From Intrasporangium sp. (GTDB lineage Bacteria; Actinomycetota; Actinomycetes; Actinomycetales; Dermatophilaceae), in NCBI RefSeq assembly GCF_030452765.1, contig NZ_JAKDLO010000015.1:1-41290 (forward strand): a stretch of DNA of 41,290 nucleotides, read 5' to 3'. The position numbers and the translations under genes were made by a program. This document shows, in pieces, positions 9,058 to 16,838 of the stretch (its first letter is position 1; each line of letters begins with the position of its first letter). The notes below the pieces were generated by a model that worked only from the letters and a program-made list of their open reading frames with translations, was not told the origin of the DNA and made no database searches.

Positions 9058-9085
9058 ACGATACCCCCCTATGGTATTAAGTCAA
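9058..9085 (-). promoter_or_regulatory. Promoter of the copper ATPase with CsoR-type operator in its spacer
   Basis: Read on the minus strand, TTGACT (9085-9080) and TATCGT (9063-9058) form -35 and -10 boxes with a 16-bp spacer. The spacer holds most of the inverted repeat ATACC-N7-GGTAT (9061-9077) with a G-tract, matching the general outline of CsoR/CstR operators. Repressor binding here would block RNA polymerase. The ATPase start lies about 22 bases beyond the -10 box. Confidence 0.65.
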
Positions 9086-9287
9086 TACTCAAGCGTGACC
9101 TAATCCCCCCGACCCGGCTTGGTAGCCCGAAGCACGGACTGAAGAGGCAGGTGATGAAGATGAAGCAGGAATGTCCCCACTACCCCTTAACGTCGTCTCG
9201 TGGTCGAGCCATCTCGGCCGCAGTCCGCTGAGTGCGACCCATCCGGGCTCCAGAGCGCCCAGCCCCACACGAAGGAGAGCTGAACCA

Positions 9288-9968
9288 ATGGACGTCATCC
9301 TGATCGCCGGCCTCTGGCTGGACTCCTCCGCATGGGACGCAGTGGTGCCCGAGCTGGAGAAGCTCGGGCACAGCGGCATACCCGTGGCCCTTCCCGGCCA
9401 GGGGGACGGCAGCGGCACCGCCACCCTGGACGACCAGGTCGCGGCGGTCTTGGCTGCCGTCGACGCAGCCGAGAACGCGCTGGTGGTCGGCCACTCGGCC
9501 GCCGCCACGCTCGCCTGGCTCGCCGCGGACCGTCGGCCCGACCGGGTGCGAGGACTGGCCCTCATCGGCGGGTTCCCGTCCGCGGAGGGGGAAGCCTACG
9601 CGGACTTCTTCCCGACCACCGACGGCGCCATGTCCTTTCCGGGCTGGGAGCCGTTCGAAGGCCCGGACTCGGCCGACCTCGACGATGCGATGAAGGCAGC
9701 CGTGGCAGCCAACGCGATCGCTGTCCCCGAAGGAGTCGCGAAGGGGATCGTCCACTACACCGACGACCGTCGATATGCCGTCCCCGTCGTCCTCGTGTGC
9801 CCGGAGTTCTCGCCGGAGCAGGCGAAGGAGTGGCTGGAGGCCGGCGAGCTGCCGGAGCTGGCGGAGGCCCAGCACCTCGAGTACGTCGACATCGACTCGG
9901 GCCACTGGCCGATGTTCACCAAGCCGGCTGAGCTCGCCCGCCTCCTCGCCGCCGCCGCCACCTCCTGA
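9288..9968 (+). CDS. Alpha/beta hydrolase
   Basis: This 226-residue protein has an alpha/beta hydrolase layout: an opening strand with DVILIAGLWLDSSAW, the nucleophile elbow VVGHSAAATLAW (serine in G-H-S-A-A), and a C-terminal histidine in DIDSGHWPMFTKP, the usual GHxPM position. A candidate acid lies in the strand before it. ATG 9288 follows AAGGAG, and the homology begins exactly there, so the longer upstream frame from 9171 is not used. It is divergent from the copper ATPase. Its stop codon falls inside the first unit of a 21-bp tandem repeat. The small size suggests an esterase-type enzyme; the substrate is unknown. Confidence 0.8.
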   Translation: MDVILIAGLWLDSSAWDAVVPELEKLGHSGIPVALPGQGDGSGTATLDDQVAAVLAAVDAAENALVVGHSAAATLAWLAADRRPDRVRGLALIGGFPSAEGEAYADFFPTTDGAMSFPGWEPFEGPDSADLDDAMKAAVAANAIAVPEGVAKGIVHYTDDRRYAVPVVLVCPEFSPEQAKEWLEAGELPELAEAQHLEYVDIDSGHWPMFTKPAELARLLAAAATS

Positions 9969-10067
9969 TCGAGAGTGCAGCACTTCTCATCGAGAGTGCA
10001 CTACTCCTGATCGAGCGTGCAGCACTTCTTATCGACAGTGCGCCACTCCGGATCGAGAGTGCAACAC
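9963..10067. repeat. Five-copy 21-bp tandem repeat after the hydrolase gene
   Basis: Five directly adjacent imperfect copies of 21 bp start at 9963, 9984, 10005, 10026 and 10047. The core is ATCGAGAGTGCA followed by a variable CAC/TAC. Units 1, 3 and 5 begin TCC, units 2 and 4 begin TTC, so the array also reads as a 42-bp alternating pattern. Several units carry GTGCAGCAC or GTGCAC, which are self-complementary. The first unit includes the hydrolase TGA stop. There are no spacers between units, so it is not a CRISPR array. Confidence 0.9.
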
Positions 10068-10157
10068 CGCGCATCTCGGCCCTGTCACACCAGAGCGACT
10101 GGTCCCTGATGTCGACCCAGTCCCGCCACCGGGTCCGAGGACACCGGAGCCAGGGCA

Positions 10158-10179
10158 CCCGGCCATCCTGGTGGCCGGG
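10158..10179. terminator. Perfect inverted repeat between hydrolase and MMPL genes
   Basis: CCCGGCCA (10158-10165), a six-base loop and TGGCCGGG (10172-10179) form a perfect 8-bp GC-rich stem. It lies about 190 bp after the hydrolase stop and 115 bp before the MMPL start. It may be a U-tract-less terminator of the hydrolase transcript, or an operator for the exporter operon. The rest of the 326-bp gap holds only the 21-bp repeat array. Confidence 0.45.
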
Positions 10180-10294
10180 CAGGAGTCATCCGAACGGATG
10201 ATGTCCGGCGGTGGGAAGGGACACCACGTCTTCCTAACGTGAGACACGGCACCCGGACGGTGCCAGTCGCGACGAGAAGAAGGCACACCAACCC

Positions 10295-12406
10295 ATGACC
10301 ACCCAGCTCCACCAACACGATTCGTCAGGCGTAGCGCGCGCTCTCACAAGGAGGCGTGGCGCCTGGCTGACCCTCATCATCGGGATCCTCCTCGCCTTGG
10401 GGGTCATCGGCGGCCTTCAAGGCATGAATGCGTCAGCCCGCAGCGACGCCGCGCCTGCCTCGTCGGAGTCGACCCAGGCGGCTCGGCTCGCCGAGCAGTT
10501 CCCGGACAGCGACCTGCAACCGGTTCTCGTCGTCGCATCCCGCCCGGATGGGCATGCCCTGACCGACCAGGACCTGGCCCAGCTGCAGGACCTGGCGCCG
10601 CAGCTCGAGATGGTCTCGGGCCACCGCCCGTCGCCACCCAACACATCCACTGACCAGCGAGCCGCAGTCATCCAGGTGCCGGTCCGGGTCGCTGAGGACA
10701 ACACCGCCAACGCCACCACAGTCGACCACCTACGTGACACCATCGCCGCCCACACCCCACCGGGGCTGACGCTCCAGGTCACCGGCGGCGTCGCCTTCGG
10801 GGCTGACATCGCATCGGCGTTCGACGGCGCCAACGTCACTCTGCTGCTCGTGACGATCGGCATCGTCGCACTCCTGCTCATCCTGACCTACCGCTCGCCC
10901 GTCCTGTTCCTCGTGCCCCTCGCCGTCGTCGGGCTCGCGGACCAGGTCGCCGCAGTCGTGACCCAGGCCCTCGGTCAGGCCTTCGACCTGCAGTTCGACG
11001 CCGGAGTCGTCAGCGTTCTCGTCTTCGGCGCGGGCACGAACTACGCCCTGCTGCTCATCTCCCGCTACCGGGAGCGGCTGCACCACACTCAGGACTACCG
11101 CGAGGCCCTCGCCCACGCATGGCGGGCGACCGTGCCCGCAGTCGTCGCGAGCAACCTCACCGTCGTGCTCGCCCTGCTCACCCTGGTCCTCGCCGTCATC
11201 CCCGGCACCCGAGGCCTCGGCATCGCGGGCGCTGCCGGCCTGCTCATCGCTGCCGTAGCCGTCCTCACGCTGCTGCCCGCCGGGCTCTCGCTCGCCGGCC
11301 GCCGCGTCTTCTGGCCCTTCGTGCCCAAGCCGCAGACCGCCCCGCATCCGGCCCACAACACCTGGGGACGCATTGCCCGAGCCGTCACCCGACGACCTGC
11401 GGCCGTCCTGCTCGCCTCGACCGTGTTGCTCGGCGCCATGGCCGCTGGGCTCCTGGGCACGAGCGTCGGCCTGACCCAGGCAGACCGCTTCCGCGTCCCG
11501 TCCGAGTCCGCCGCCGGCCTCGAGGTCCTCGCCGAGCACTTCCCCGCGGGCGCAGCAGCCCCCATCACCGTCATCGCCGCGGCCGATCGGATCGACGAGG
11601 TCCAGGCCGCCGTCGAGCAGGCGAACGGTGTCGATTCGGTCCACCCCGGCGGGACGACCAGCGGACCAGACCCACTGGCGAGGCTCGTCGTCACGGGCGA
11701 CCCCGCCCCGGGCACGGATGCCGCTTCCGACCTCGTCCGTGACGTCCGAGCTGCGGCCCATGCGGTCCCAGACGCCCATGCGGTCGTCGGCGGCCAGCCC
11801 GCCGTCGACCTCGATGCCCGGGACGGCAACCACCGCGACCTGCTCGTCGTCGCGCCCCTCATCCTCGCCATCGCCGCTCTCGTGCTGTTCGGGCTGCTCC
11901 GCTCGGTCGTCGCACCGCTCGTGCTGCTCGTGACGAACCTCGCGAGCGCCCTCGCTGCCATCGGCGCCGGGTCCTGGCTGGCTCGCCGGCTCTTCGACGC
12001 ACCCGCCCTCGACCTGCAGGTCCCGCTCTTCGCGTTCCTGTTCCTCGTCGCGCTGGGCATCGACTACACGATCTTCCTCGTGCACCGAGCCCGCGCGGAG
12101 ACGACGGAGCACGGCACGCGGGAGGGTATCGTCCGGGCCGTCGCCAGCACCGGTGGCGTCATCACGAGCGCGGGCATCGTCCTCGCGGCTGTCTTCGCCG
12201 CCCTGGGCGTGCTGCCGCTCGTCACCCTGGGCCAGCTCGGCCTGATCGTCGGCCTCGGGGTCCTGGTCGACACGCTGCTGGTGCGCACCGTCGTCGTGCC
12301 GGCCCTGTTCGCCCTGCTCGGTGACCGCATCTGGTGGCCCTCCCGGCCAGCGGCCCGCCGCCACGACACTCCCGCGCGGGAGCTCGCTGTCACCGTCGCC
12401 GAGTAG
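10295..12406 (+). CDS. MMPL family RND-type exporter
   Basis: This 703-residue inner-membrane transporter has the MMPL plan: one membrane helix (near residues 25-45), an external domain, a bundle of helices, a second external domain and a second bundle. RND/MMPL pumps export lipids, drugs or siderophores using the proton gradient. The paired proton-relay positions are visible. The second half has LGIDYTIFLVHR (Asp590-Tyr591), while the first half has GAGTNYALLLISR, with Asn249 where many MMPLs have Asp. I recall the Asn form as common in one actinobacterial branch, so it is not necessarily a defect. The start is ATG 10295. The kinase gene begins 12 bp after its stop, so the two-component pair very probably controls it. 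The cargo is unknown. Confidence 0.9.
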   Translation: MTTQLHQHDSSGVARALTRRRGAWLTLIIGILLALGVIGGLQGMNASARSDAAPASSESTQAARLAEQFPDSDLQPVLVVASRPDGHALTDQDLAQLQDLAPQLEMVSGHRPSPPNTSTDQRAAVIQVPVRVAEDNTANATTVDHLRDTIAAHTPPGLTLQVTGGVAFGADIASAFDGANVTLLLVTIGIVALLLILTYRSPVLFLVPLAVVGLADQVAAVVTQALGQAFDLQFDAGVVSVLVFGAGTNYALLLISRYRERLHHTQDYREALAHAWRATVPAVVASNLTVVLALLTLVLAVIPGTRGLGIAGAAGLLIAAVAVLTLLPAGLSLAGRRVFWPFVPKPQTAPHPAHNTWGRIARAVTRRPAAVLLASTVLLGAMAAGLLGTSVGLTQADRFRVPSESAAGLEVLAEHFPAGAAAPITVIAAADRIDEVQAAVEQANGVDSVHPGGTTSGPDPLARLVVTGDPAPGTDAASDLVRDVRAAAHAVPDAHAVVGGQPAVDLDARDGNHRDLLVVAPLILAIAALVLFGLLRSVVAPLVLLVTNLASALAAIGAGSWLARRLFDAPALDLQVPLFAFLFLVALGIDYTIFLVHRARAETTEHGTREGIVRAVASTGGVITSAGIVLAAVFAALGVLPLVTLGQLGLIVGLGVLVDTLLVRTVVVPALFALLGDRIWWPSRPAARRHDTPARELAVTVAE

Positions 12407-12417
12407 CGTCGGTGGGC

Positions 12418-13776
12418 ATGAGGACGAGGCCCGTGGGGGGGGCGCCCCCGGGGGGGCCCCCGGGGCCCGCGCGCGCGGGGGGGGCCCGGCGCCGCCGCCC
12501 CGCCCCCGCCCCCCCGGCCCCCCCCCGGGGCGCGCCGGCGCGGGTCGCCCCGATCGTGCGCACGCTGACGATCGTCGAGCACGTCGTGCTGGTCGCCCTC
12601 GTCGGCGTCAGTGTGGTGCGTGGCCTCCTCGACGAGGCCAACCCGTGGTTGCTCGCCACCGGCGCGCTCGCACTCCTGCTCTGGTATGTCGCTGGGCTGC
12701 CTCCCAGCCACCGCCTCCTTCGCAGCCGGGTCCCGAGCCGCAGACGGGTCCCGAGCCGCTGGTGGCTGGCCGGGCTCGTCGTGGTCTGGTTGCTCCTGCT
12801 GCTCGTCACGAGCGAGGCGGTCTGGGTCGCCTTCTCGCTGTGGCTCCTCATCGGTCGCTTCCTGCCGCTGCGCCCGGCTCTGCTCGGTGCGGCCGTCGTC
12901 CTCGCCGCGGTCCTGCTCTCGCCCCTGCGCGACAGCGCCGTCCTCGGCGTCGCCGGCGTCATCGGCCCAGTGATCGGCGCCCTCGTCGCCCTGGCCATCT
13001 CTCGCGGCCAGCAACAGCTGGTTCGCGACGCGATCGAGCGCCAGCGCCTCGTCGAGTCGCTCGTCCATGCCCAGCGGGAGATGGCAGCCATGCACGAAGA
13101 GCTCGCGGCGGAGCAGCGCAACTCCGGTGTCCTCGCTGAGCGCACCCGGCTGTCCCGCGACATCCACGACACGCTCGCCCAGGGCTTCTCGTCGATCCTG
13201 CTGCTCGCCCGTGCCGGGCGTCCCCACGACGACCCGCAGCGCCTTCACGACCTGCTTGCCCAGATCGAGTCGAGCGCTGCGAGCAACCTCGTCGAGGCCC
13301 GTCGCGTCGTCGGTGCGCTCGCGCCCGAGGACCTCGAGAGCCAAGGCCTCCCCGCCGCCCTGCGAAGGCAGCTCGAGGCACTCACCGAGGTGAGCGGCAT
13401 ACAGGCGCAGCTGCACGTCGACGGCGACCTCACGGCACTGCCCACGGCAACCGAGGTGGCCCTGCTGCGCACCGCCCAAGGTGCTCTCGCGAACGTGCGC
13501 CAACACGCCGGTGCAACGCGCGCCGTCATCACCCTGACCGACGCGGGAGACGCGGTGCGCCTCGACATCGTCGACGACGGCGCGGGGTTCGATGCCGACG
13601 GTTGGGCGGCGGCACGGGCTCCCGCCTCGCCGGCCGCCGGCGGCTACGGGCTGCGCGCCATGCGCTCGCGCCTGCGCGAGCTCGGCGGTGAGCTGCACGT
13701 CGAGTCGCAGCCCGGCGAGGGGACGGCGCTGTCCGCCCAGCTCCCCTTGGCGCTCAGCGGTGAGGAGGAGCCGTGA
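12418..13776 (+). CDS. Sensor histidine kinase (NarL-type partner), N-terminus doubtful
   Basis: The 452-residue product has five or so membrane helices (about 45-210), a coiled linker, a HisKA_3 dimerisation box RLSRDIHDTLAQGF with the phospho-acceptor His250, and an HATPase domain with ALANVRQHAG (N box), VDDGAGF and GYGLRAMRSR. It would phosphorylate the regulator encoded next, whose GTG overlaps its TGA by 4 bp. ATG 12418 begins 12 bp after the MMPL stop. Residues about 6-42 come from a 110-base stretch of pure G/C and read as Gly/Pro/Ala/Arg only. The true N-terminal sequence, and perhaps the frame upstream, is therefore uncertain. Confidence 0.85.
   Translation: MRTRPVGGAPPGGPPGPARAGGARRRRPAPAPPAPPRGAPARVAPIVRTLTIVEHVVLVALVGVSVVRGLLDEANPWLLATGALALLLWYVAGLPPSHRLLRSRVPSRRRVPSRWWLAGLVVVWLLLLLVTSEAVWVAFSLWLLIGRFLPLRPALLGAAVVLAAVLLSPLRDSAVLGVAGVIGPVIGALVALAISRGQQQLVRDAIERQRLVESLVHAQREMAAMHEELAAEQRNSGVLAERTRLSRDIHDTLAQGFSSILLLARAGRPHDDPQRLHDLLAQIESSAASNLVEARRVVGALAPEDLESQGLPAALRRQLEALTEVSGIQAQLHVDGDLTALPTATEVALLRTAQGALANVRQHAGATRAVITLTDAGDAVRLDIVDDGAGFDADGWAAARAPASPAAGGYGLRAMRSRLRELGGELHVESQPGEGTALSAQLPLALSGEEEP
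12435..12544. other. 110-bp uninterrupted G/C tract, probable sequence error
   Basis: No A or T occurs from 12435 to 12544. Long runs of G and C alternate (for example ten consecutive C near 12520), unlike any other place in the window. The tract lies at the 5' end of the kinase gene, and normal codon usage resumes abruptly afterwards. A low-quality consensus over a hard-to-sequence hairpin is the simplest explanation. Confidence 0.75.
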
Positions 13777-14396
13777 CCGTCCGCGTCGTCATCGTCGACG
13801 ACCACCCTGTCGTCCGCTCCGGCCTGCAGGCTCTCCTCGCCGGACAGTCGGCCCTCGAGATCGTCGGCCAGGCGGGCTCCGGCATCGAGGCCCTCGACGT
13901 CGTCGACCGGGCCAGACCGGATGTCGTGTTGTGCGACCTACGGCTCGGGCACGGTCCGGACGGTGTCGACGTGACTCGCGCCCTGCGCGCCACACCCGAT
14001 CCCCCGGCGGTCGTCATCCTGACGACCTACGACCACGACGCCGACATCGTCCGCGCCGTCGAGGCGGGCGCGGCCGGTTATCTGCTCAAGGACGCGACGG
14101 CCGACGAGATCGCGTCGGCCGCAGTCGAGGCCGCGCGCGGTGAGAGCGTCCTGTCGCCCGGCCTCACCGAACGGGTCGTCGACGCCATGCGCACCCGCCG
14201 CGCCGACCTCAGCCCCCGCCAGCGCGAGATCCTCGGTCTGCTCGCCGAGGGCCTGTCCAACCGCGAGATCGCCCGCCGGGTGTTCCTCAGCGAAGCGACG
14301 GTCAAGACCCACCTCGCGCACGTCTACGCCAAGCTCGATGTCGAGGGCCGCACGGCCGCCGTCGCGCGGGCGCGTGAGGCCGGGATCCTGCCGTGA
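13773..14396 (+). CDS. NarL/LuxR-family response regulator
   Basis: The 207-residue protein has a receiver domain with acidic residues Asp9-Asp10, phospho-acceptor Asp55 in VVLCDLRLG and the conserved lysine in YLLKDAT (about 104). Its C-terminal LuxR helix-turn-helix reads LSPRQREILGLLAEGLSNRE and ATVKTHLAHVYAKLDV. It starts with GTG 13773 inside the kinase stop (GTGA), behind GAGGAG. It is the cognate regulator of the kinase and most likely activates or represses the MMPL exporter upstream. The remnants of a toxin gene start immediately after its stop, so this gene marks the left edge of the inserted island. Confidence 0.95.
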   Translation: MTVRVVIVDDHPVVRSGLQALLAGQSALEIVGQAGSGIEALDVVDRARPDVVLCDLRLGHGPDGVDVTRALRATPDPPAVVILTTYDHDADIVRAVEAGAAGYLLKDATADEIASAAVEAARGESVLSPGLTERVVDAMRTRRADLSPRQREILGLLAEGLSNREIARRVFLSEATVKTHLAHVYAKLDVEGRTAAVARAREAGILP

Positions 14397-15006
14397 CGAT
14401 ATGCCGCAGCTGTCGACCAGGCAACGAACATGTGACCCAGCCGGAGTCATCCTGACCGCACCGAGGCGGGCCACAAGAGGTATCGCGTCGAGGCGGCAGC
14501 TCCGGTGCGTTCGCCGGGTCGGTCGTGGTGACCTCTCCGGTGATCCCGGTGCCGACGGCGAGGTCCACCTGCAGCGAGCCCTTGGTGCTGAGCCCGATAA
14601 GGATCTCGAACCTGACCTGGTAGCCCTCGGTGTAGGGCTGGGTGTCGTTGCCGATCGACTGGGTGTGGCTGACGTACTGGAACCGGAAGTGGTCGCCAAG
14701 GTCGATCGCTGCCAGACGGATCAGGTCGTCGAGGGCTTGGGTGAGAGTGAAGCCGCGGCGGTACAGGTCGATGTCCCGAGTGGCGCGGGTCGAAGGCACT
14801 CGGGCGAGCATGCCCGTGCCGCCCTTCAGCACCCAGTCGGAGTCCTCGGCCTCGGAGAACACGCGGCTCAGGAAGCGGTTGAAGTACTCCAGCTGGATCC
14901 GCTTGTTGACGTCGAGTGACGGATCGGCAGCAGCTGCGCTCCTCGCGGCGTCCTTGATCGCGTTTTCGACGCCGCGCGGAGTGGAGTATGGCTCGGGCTC
15001 AGCCAC
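14302..15006 (-). pseudogene. abiEii: AbiEii toxin (nucleotidyltransferase), C-terminally truncated
   Basis: The first ~165 residues match the AbiEii/AbiGii family, DNA polymerase beta-like nucleotidyltransferase toxins of type IV systems. The GG(T) and paired-acid signature is present (WVLKGGTGMLARV, then TRDIDLYRR), followed by VRFEILIGLSTKGSLQVDLA. After TDPANAPELPP (near 14500) the sequence stops resembling the family and turns into Arg/Pro/Gly-rich text that runs antisense into the response regulator gene, ending at 14302. The part with the lysine and C-terminal helices is missing. GTG 15006 overlaps the antitoxin stop by 8 bp. The enzyme is probably inactive, the breakpoint marking one end of the island. 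Confidence 0.75.
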
Positions 15007-16054
15007 GCGTGACCGCCTTCTGGGTCTCACGAATGGCGGCAAGCGTCTCCGGCTTGAGCGCGATGCTGTCGCTCAGGGCAGTGGCCCATCCCCGGCTGAT
15101 CTTCTCCATGACGTCGCTGTTGACGAGCTGTGCTGAGATTCGGCGCGCGACCTCGTCGAGACCTGCGTTCTTGACCAGGTCGACACTCACGCGCTCCATA
15201 GTTGCGTTGATGTCGGCGAGCTGAGGAGCCATAGAACTCCGGATTGTTGCGGCAACCGACTCCTGGATCGAGCGCATGGTCTGTTGCATCTCGGGAGTCA
15301 TGACGAGCCGATCGAGGTCCTCCTTGCTAAGGCCAACGAAGTAGCTCGCAGCGACCCGAGAGCCGAGCGACGCGTCGGCGGCGACGCGACGCGCGACAGC
15401 CTCCGGGTCGATGCCTGCGATCTCCATCAGCCGATCCAGCAGGGCGGCTCCATCACCCTTCTTGAGTCCGTTGCGCTGGGCGAGGGGAGCGAGGAGTGAC
15501 CGGAGCCGCTCGAGGTCGAGGTCCAGTTTGCGAGAGGCGTCGCGGAGTGCGTCAGCGACGAGGTTGAGGTCGCCCACCTCTTCGATGAGATCGGCGATGG
15601 TGCGCTCCATCGTCATGACCGGCAGGCCATCGACGAGCGTGACGTCGCGGGAGTCAAGCATGCGCTGGCGGTAGCGGATGGCGCTGCGCTGACTCTGCCG
15701 GCGGCCCGGGGAGACGAACTCGTGCCGTAGGGCGCGGAAGTCACCGATGCCGTGCAGGTCGGCGGCGGACTCTCCTGCCACGACCACGCCGTTGGCGCCG
15801 TCCTTGATGCGCGCCTCGCCCATCGTCTTCGAATCGGTGCTGAGCCAGGCTGCTTTCAGGTCGTCGTGCGGGCCGCCGGGAGCACCGGCGTCCTTGTAGA
15901 CCCCGTGGGCGACGCGTTCCAGCTGGCCGTCAGTGGCGAGTCGGGCGAGGTCGAGGCGGGTGATGCCGTGCATGCTGGCTTGAGCCGAGGTCACCAGGCC
16001 CCACTGATAGGCGGTGACCTCAGCAAGGACACGGAGGGCATCCTTCGACTTCAT
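14999..16054 (-). CDS. abiEi: AbiEi-family antitoxin with a long C-terminal extension
   Basis: This 351-residue protein starts with the AbiEi winged-helix domain (YQWGLVTSAQASMHGITRLD, then LERVAHGVYKDAG), which binds the promoter of its own operon. The middle matches AbiEi cores (HEFVSPGRR, RDVTLVDGLPVMTMERTIADL). Residues beyond about 240 form a helical extension with MQQTMRSIQESVAAT and MERVSVDLVKNAG, making it longer than most AbiEi proteins (roughly 180-280). The start ATG 16054 is overlapped by a large inverted repeat. The partner toxin downstream is truncated, so this antitoxin survives without a full toxin. It may now act only as a repressor or against an AbiEii elsewhere, such as the pair at 21.7-23.1 kb. 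Confidence 0.8.
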   Translation of the reverse strand: MKSKDALRVLAEVTAYQWGLVTSAQASMHGITRLDLARLATDGQLERVAHGVYKDAGAPGGPHDDLKAAWLSTDSKTMGEARIKDGANGVVVAGESAADLHGIGDFRALRHEFVSPGRRQSQRSAIRYRQRMLDSRDVTLVDGLPVMTMERTIADLIEEVGDLNLVADALRDASRKLDLDLERLRSLLAPLAQRNGLKKGDGAALLDRLMEIAGIDPEAVARRVAADASLGSRVAASYFVGLSKEDLDRLVMTPEMQQTMRSIQESVAATIRSSMAPQLADINATMERVSVDLVKNAGLDEVARRISAQLVNSDVMEKISRGWATALSDSIALKPETLAAIRETQKAVTRG

Positions 16055-16092
16055 GCTTGGAGTGTATCTCTAACTTAGATACATTCCAAGCA
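16054..16092. promoter_or_regulatory. Large palindromic operator at the abiEi start
   Basis: TGCTTGGAGTGTATCT (16054-16069) and AGATACATTCCAAGCA (16077-16092) are inverted repeats with 16-bp arms, one mismatch and a 7-bp spacer. One arm touches the AbiEi start codon (16052-16054). AbiEi proteins are known to repress their own promoters by binding inverted repeats, so this is the likely autoregulatory site. It is clearly richer in A+T than its surroundings. Confidence 0.75.
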
Positions 16093-16104
16093 AACGGCTA
16101 GCCA

Positions 16105-16371
16105 TCAGAGCCCAAGAGCAGGTCCGCTGCTCGACGGAGTTGTGCGACGGAGGTCATCGACGGGAGCCGTGCGCCGGGCTCGCCGTGCGACGAGGTCCTT
16201 CACGCGAAAGGCGAGGGCGGCAGTTGGGTGGTCCACCGGCAGCGGTTTACGGGCGACGGCGAGCTCGAGCATCCGCTCGGCGTCGACCGCCTTGCGCTGG
16301 AGCCCGTCGAGGGCTTCGCCGTACCGAGCGTTGATCCGGTTGGTGAGGTTCCGGTGGTACCGCCTCGTCAT
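16105..16371 (-). pseudogene. Unrecognised fragment in the decayed island
   Basis: An 88-codon frame contains a plausible protein segment (RYHRNLTNRINARYGEALDG, LPVDHPTAALAFRVKDLV) that I cannot place with confidence. It ends just before the abiEi operator. It directly follows, and may belong to, the frameshifted ATPase remnant upstream, since its first codons overlap the end of that fragment. No catalytic motif is visible. It is probably a piece of a larger mobile-element gene rather than an independent small gene. Confidence 0.35.
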
Positions 16372-16735
16372 CGTCGCGCGGTGAAGGTCCGGAGGCTGCG
16401 CTCGTCGGTGGGTACGCCTGGTGCGGGTCGATGTCTTTCAGAAGCTGAGGAAGGTGTTCGTTGGTGAGCCGGTCGATCAGGTGTGGGGTCGCGGTCTTCT
16501 GAGATCACCAGCCAACCCTGCGCGCCGGCGACGGGTCCTCGTACGCGTTGAGCATGACCGTCTTGCCCGTGCCTCGCAGCCCGGTCACCAGGGTGGCCCG
16601 TTCGGGTGCGCCCGGCCCACCACGCAGGCCTTCCAGGAAGTCCTCCAGGTCCCCGTCGCGACCCACCAGCAGCGGCGGGCTGGTCCCAAAGGTGGGAGTG
16701 AATGGGTTCATCTGCACAAGCGTCTCGCCTTTCAA
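16372..16735 (-). pseudogene. Frameshifted AAA-family ATPase remnant
   Basis: The first ~57 residues read as the start of a mobile-element AAA ATPase: MNPFTPTFGTSPPLLVGRD, then a Walker A loop VTGLRGTGKTVMLNAYED. That frame stops near 16505. The homology continues in a second frame with AQGWLVISE, then in a third with TPHLIDRLTNEHLPQLLKDI until about 16400. At least two frameshifts or small deletions are therefore present, and Walker B and everything beyond are gone. The start may be TTG 16735 (behind AAAAGGA) or ATG 16711. Proteins of this type often regulate or accompany integrated elements; here it is a relic. Confidence 0.7.
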
Positions 16736-16801
16736 TCCTTTTCAATCTCTTAAATCTAGTATGGCGTGGACTGCTCTAATGGCCTTTCAACCGTTTCAAC
16801 C
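16728..16801. repeat. Pair of CCTTTCAA-type repeats upstream of the ATPase remnant
   Basis: CCTTTCAATCCTTTTCAATC (16728-16747) and CCTTTCAACCGTTTCAACC (16783-16801) are two near copies 55 bp apart, each itself made of two TTTCAA half-units. They flank an A+T-rich stretch that is probably the promoter of the ATPase remnant. They look like binding sites for an element-encoded regulator. Confidence 0.55.
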
Positions 16802-16838
16802 TTCGTGACACAACCTCGTGGTACTCACGTCCCAACGA

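Noticed and set aside
9154-9231. Small 25-codon frame with a possible ribosome site upstream of the hydrolase gene
   Set aside because: No recognisable protein features, and the codon pattern does not stand out; too little to call a gene.
9963-10067. 21-bp repeats as a CRISPR array
   Set aside because: The units touch each other without unique spacers, are imperfect, and no cas gene is present.
10730-12364. Long open frame antisense to the MMPL gene
   Set aside because: It is very rich in Asp, Glu, Gly and Arg and mirrors the codons of the clear transporter gene; a typical high-G+C shadow.
10295-12406. Inactivated MMPL transporter because of Asn249 in place of Asp
   Set aside because: I recall the NY form as frequent in a branch of actinobacterial MMPLs, and the second Asp-Tyr pair is intact, so inactivity is not supported.
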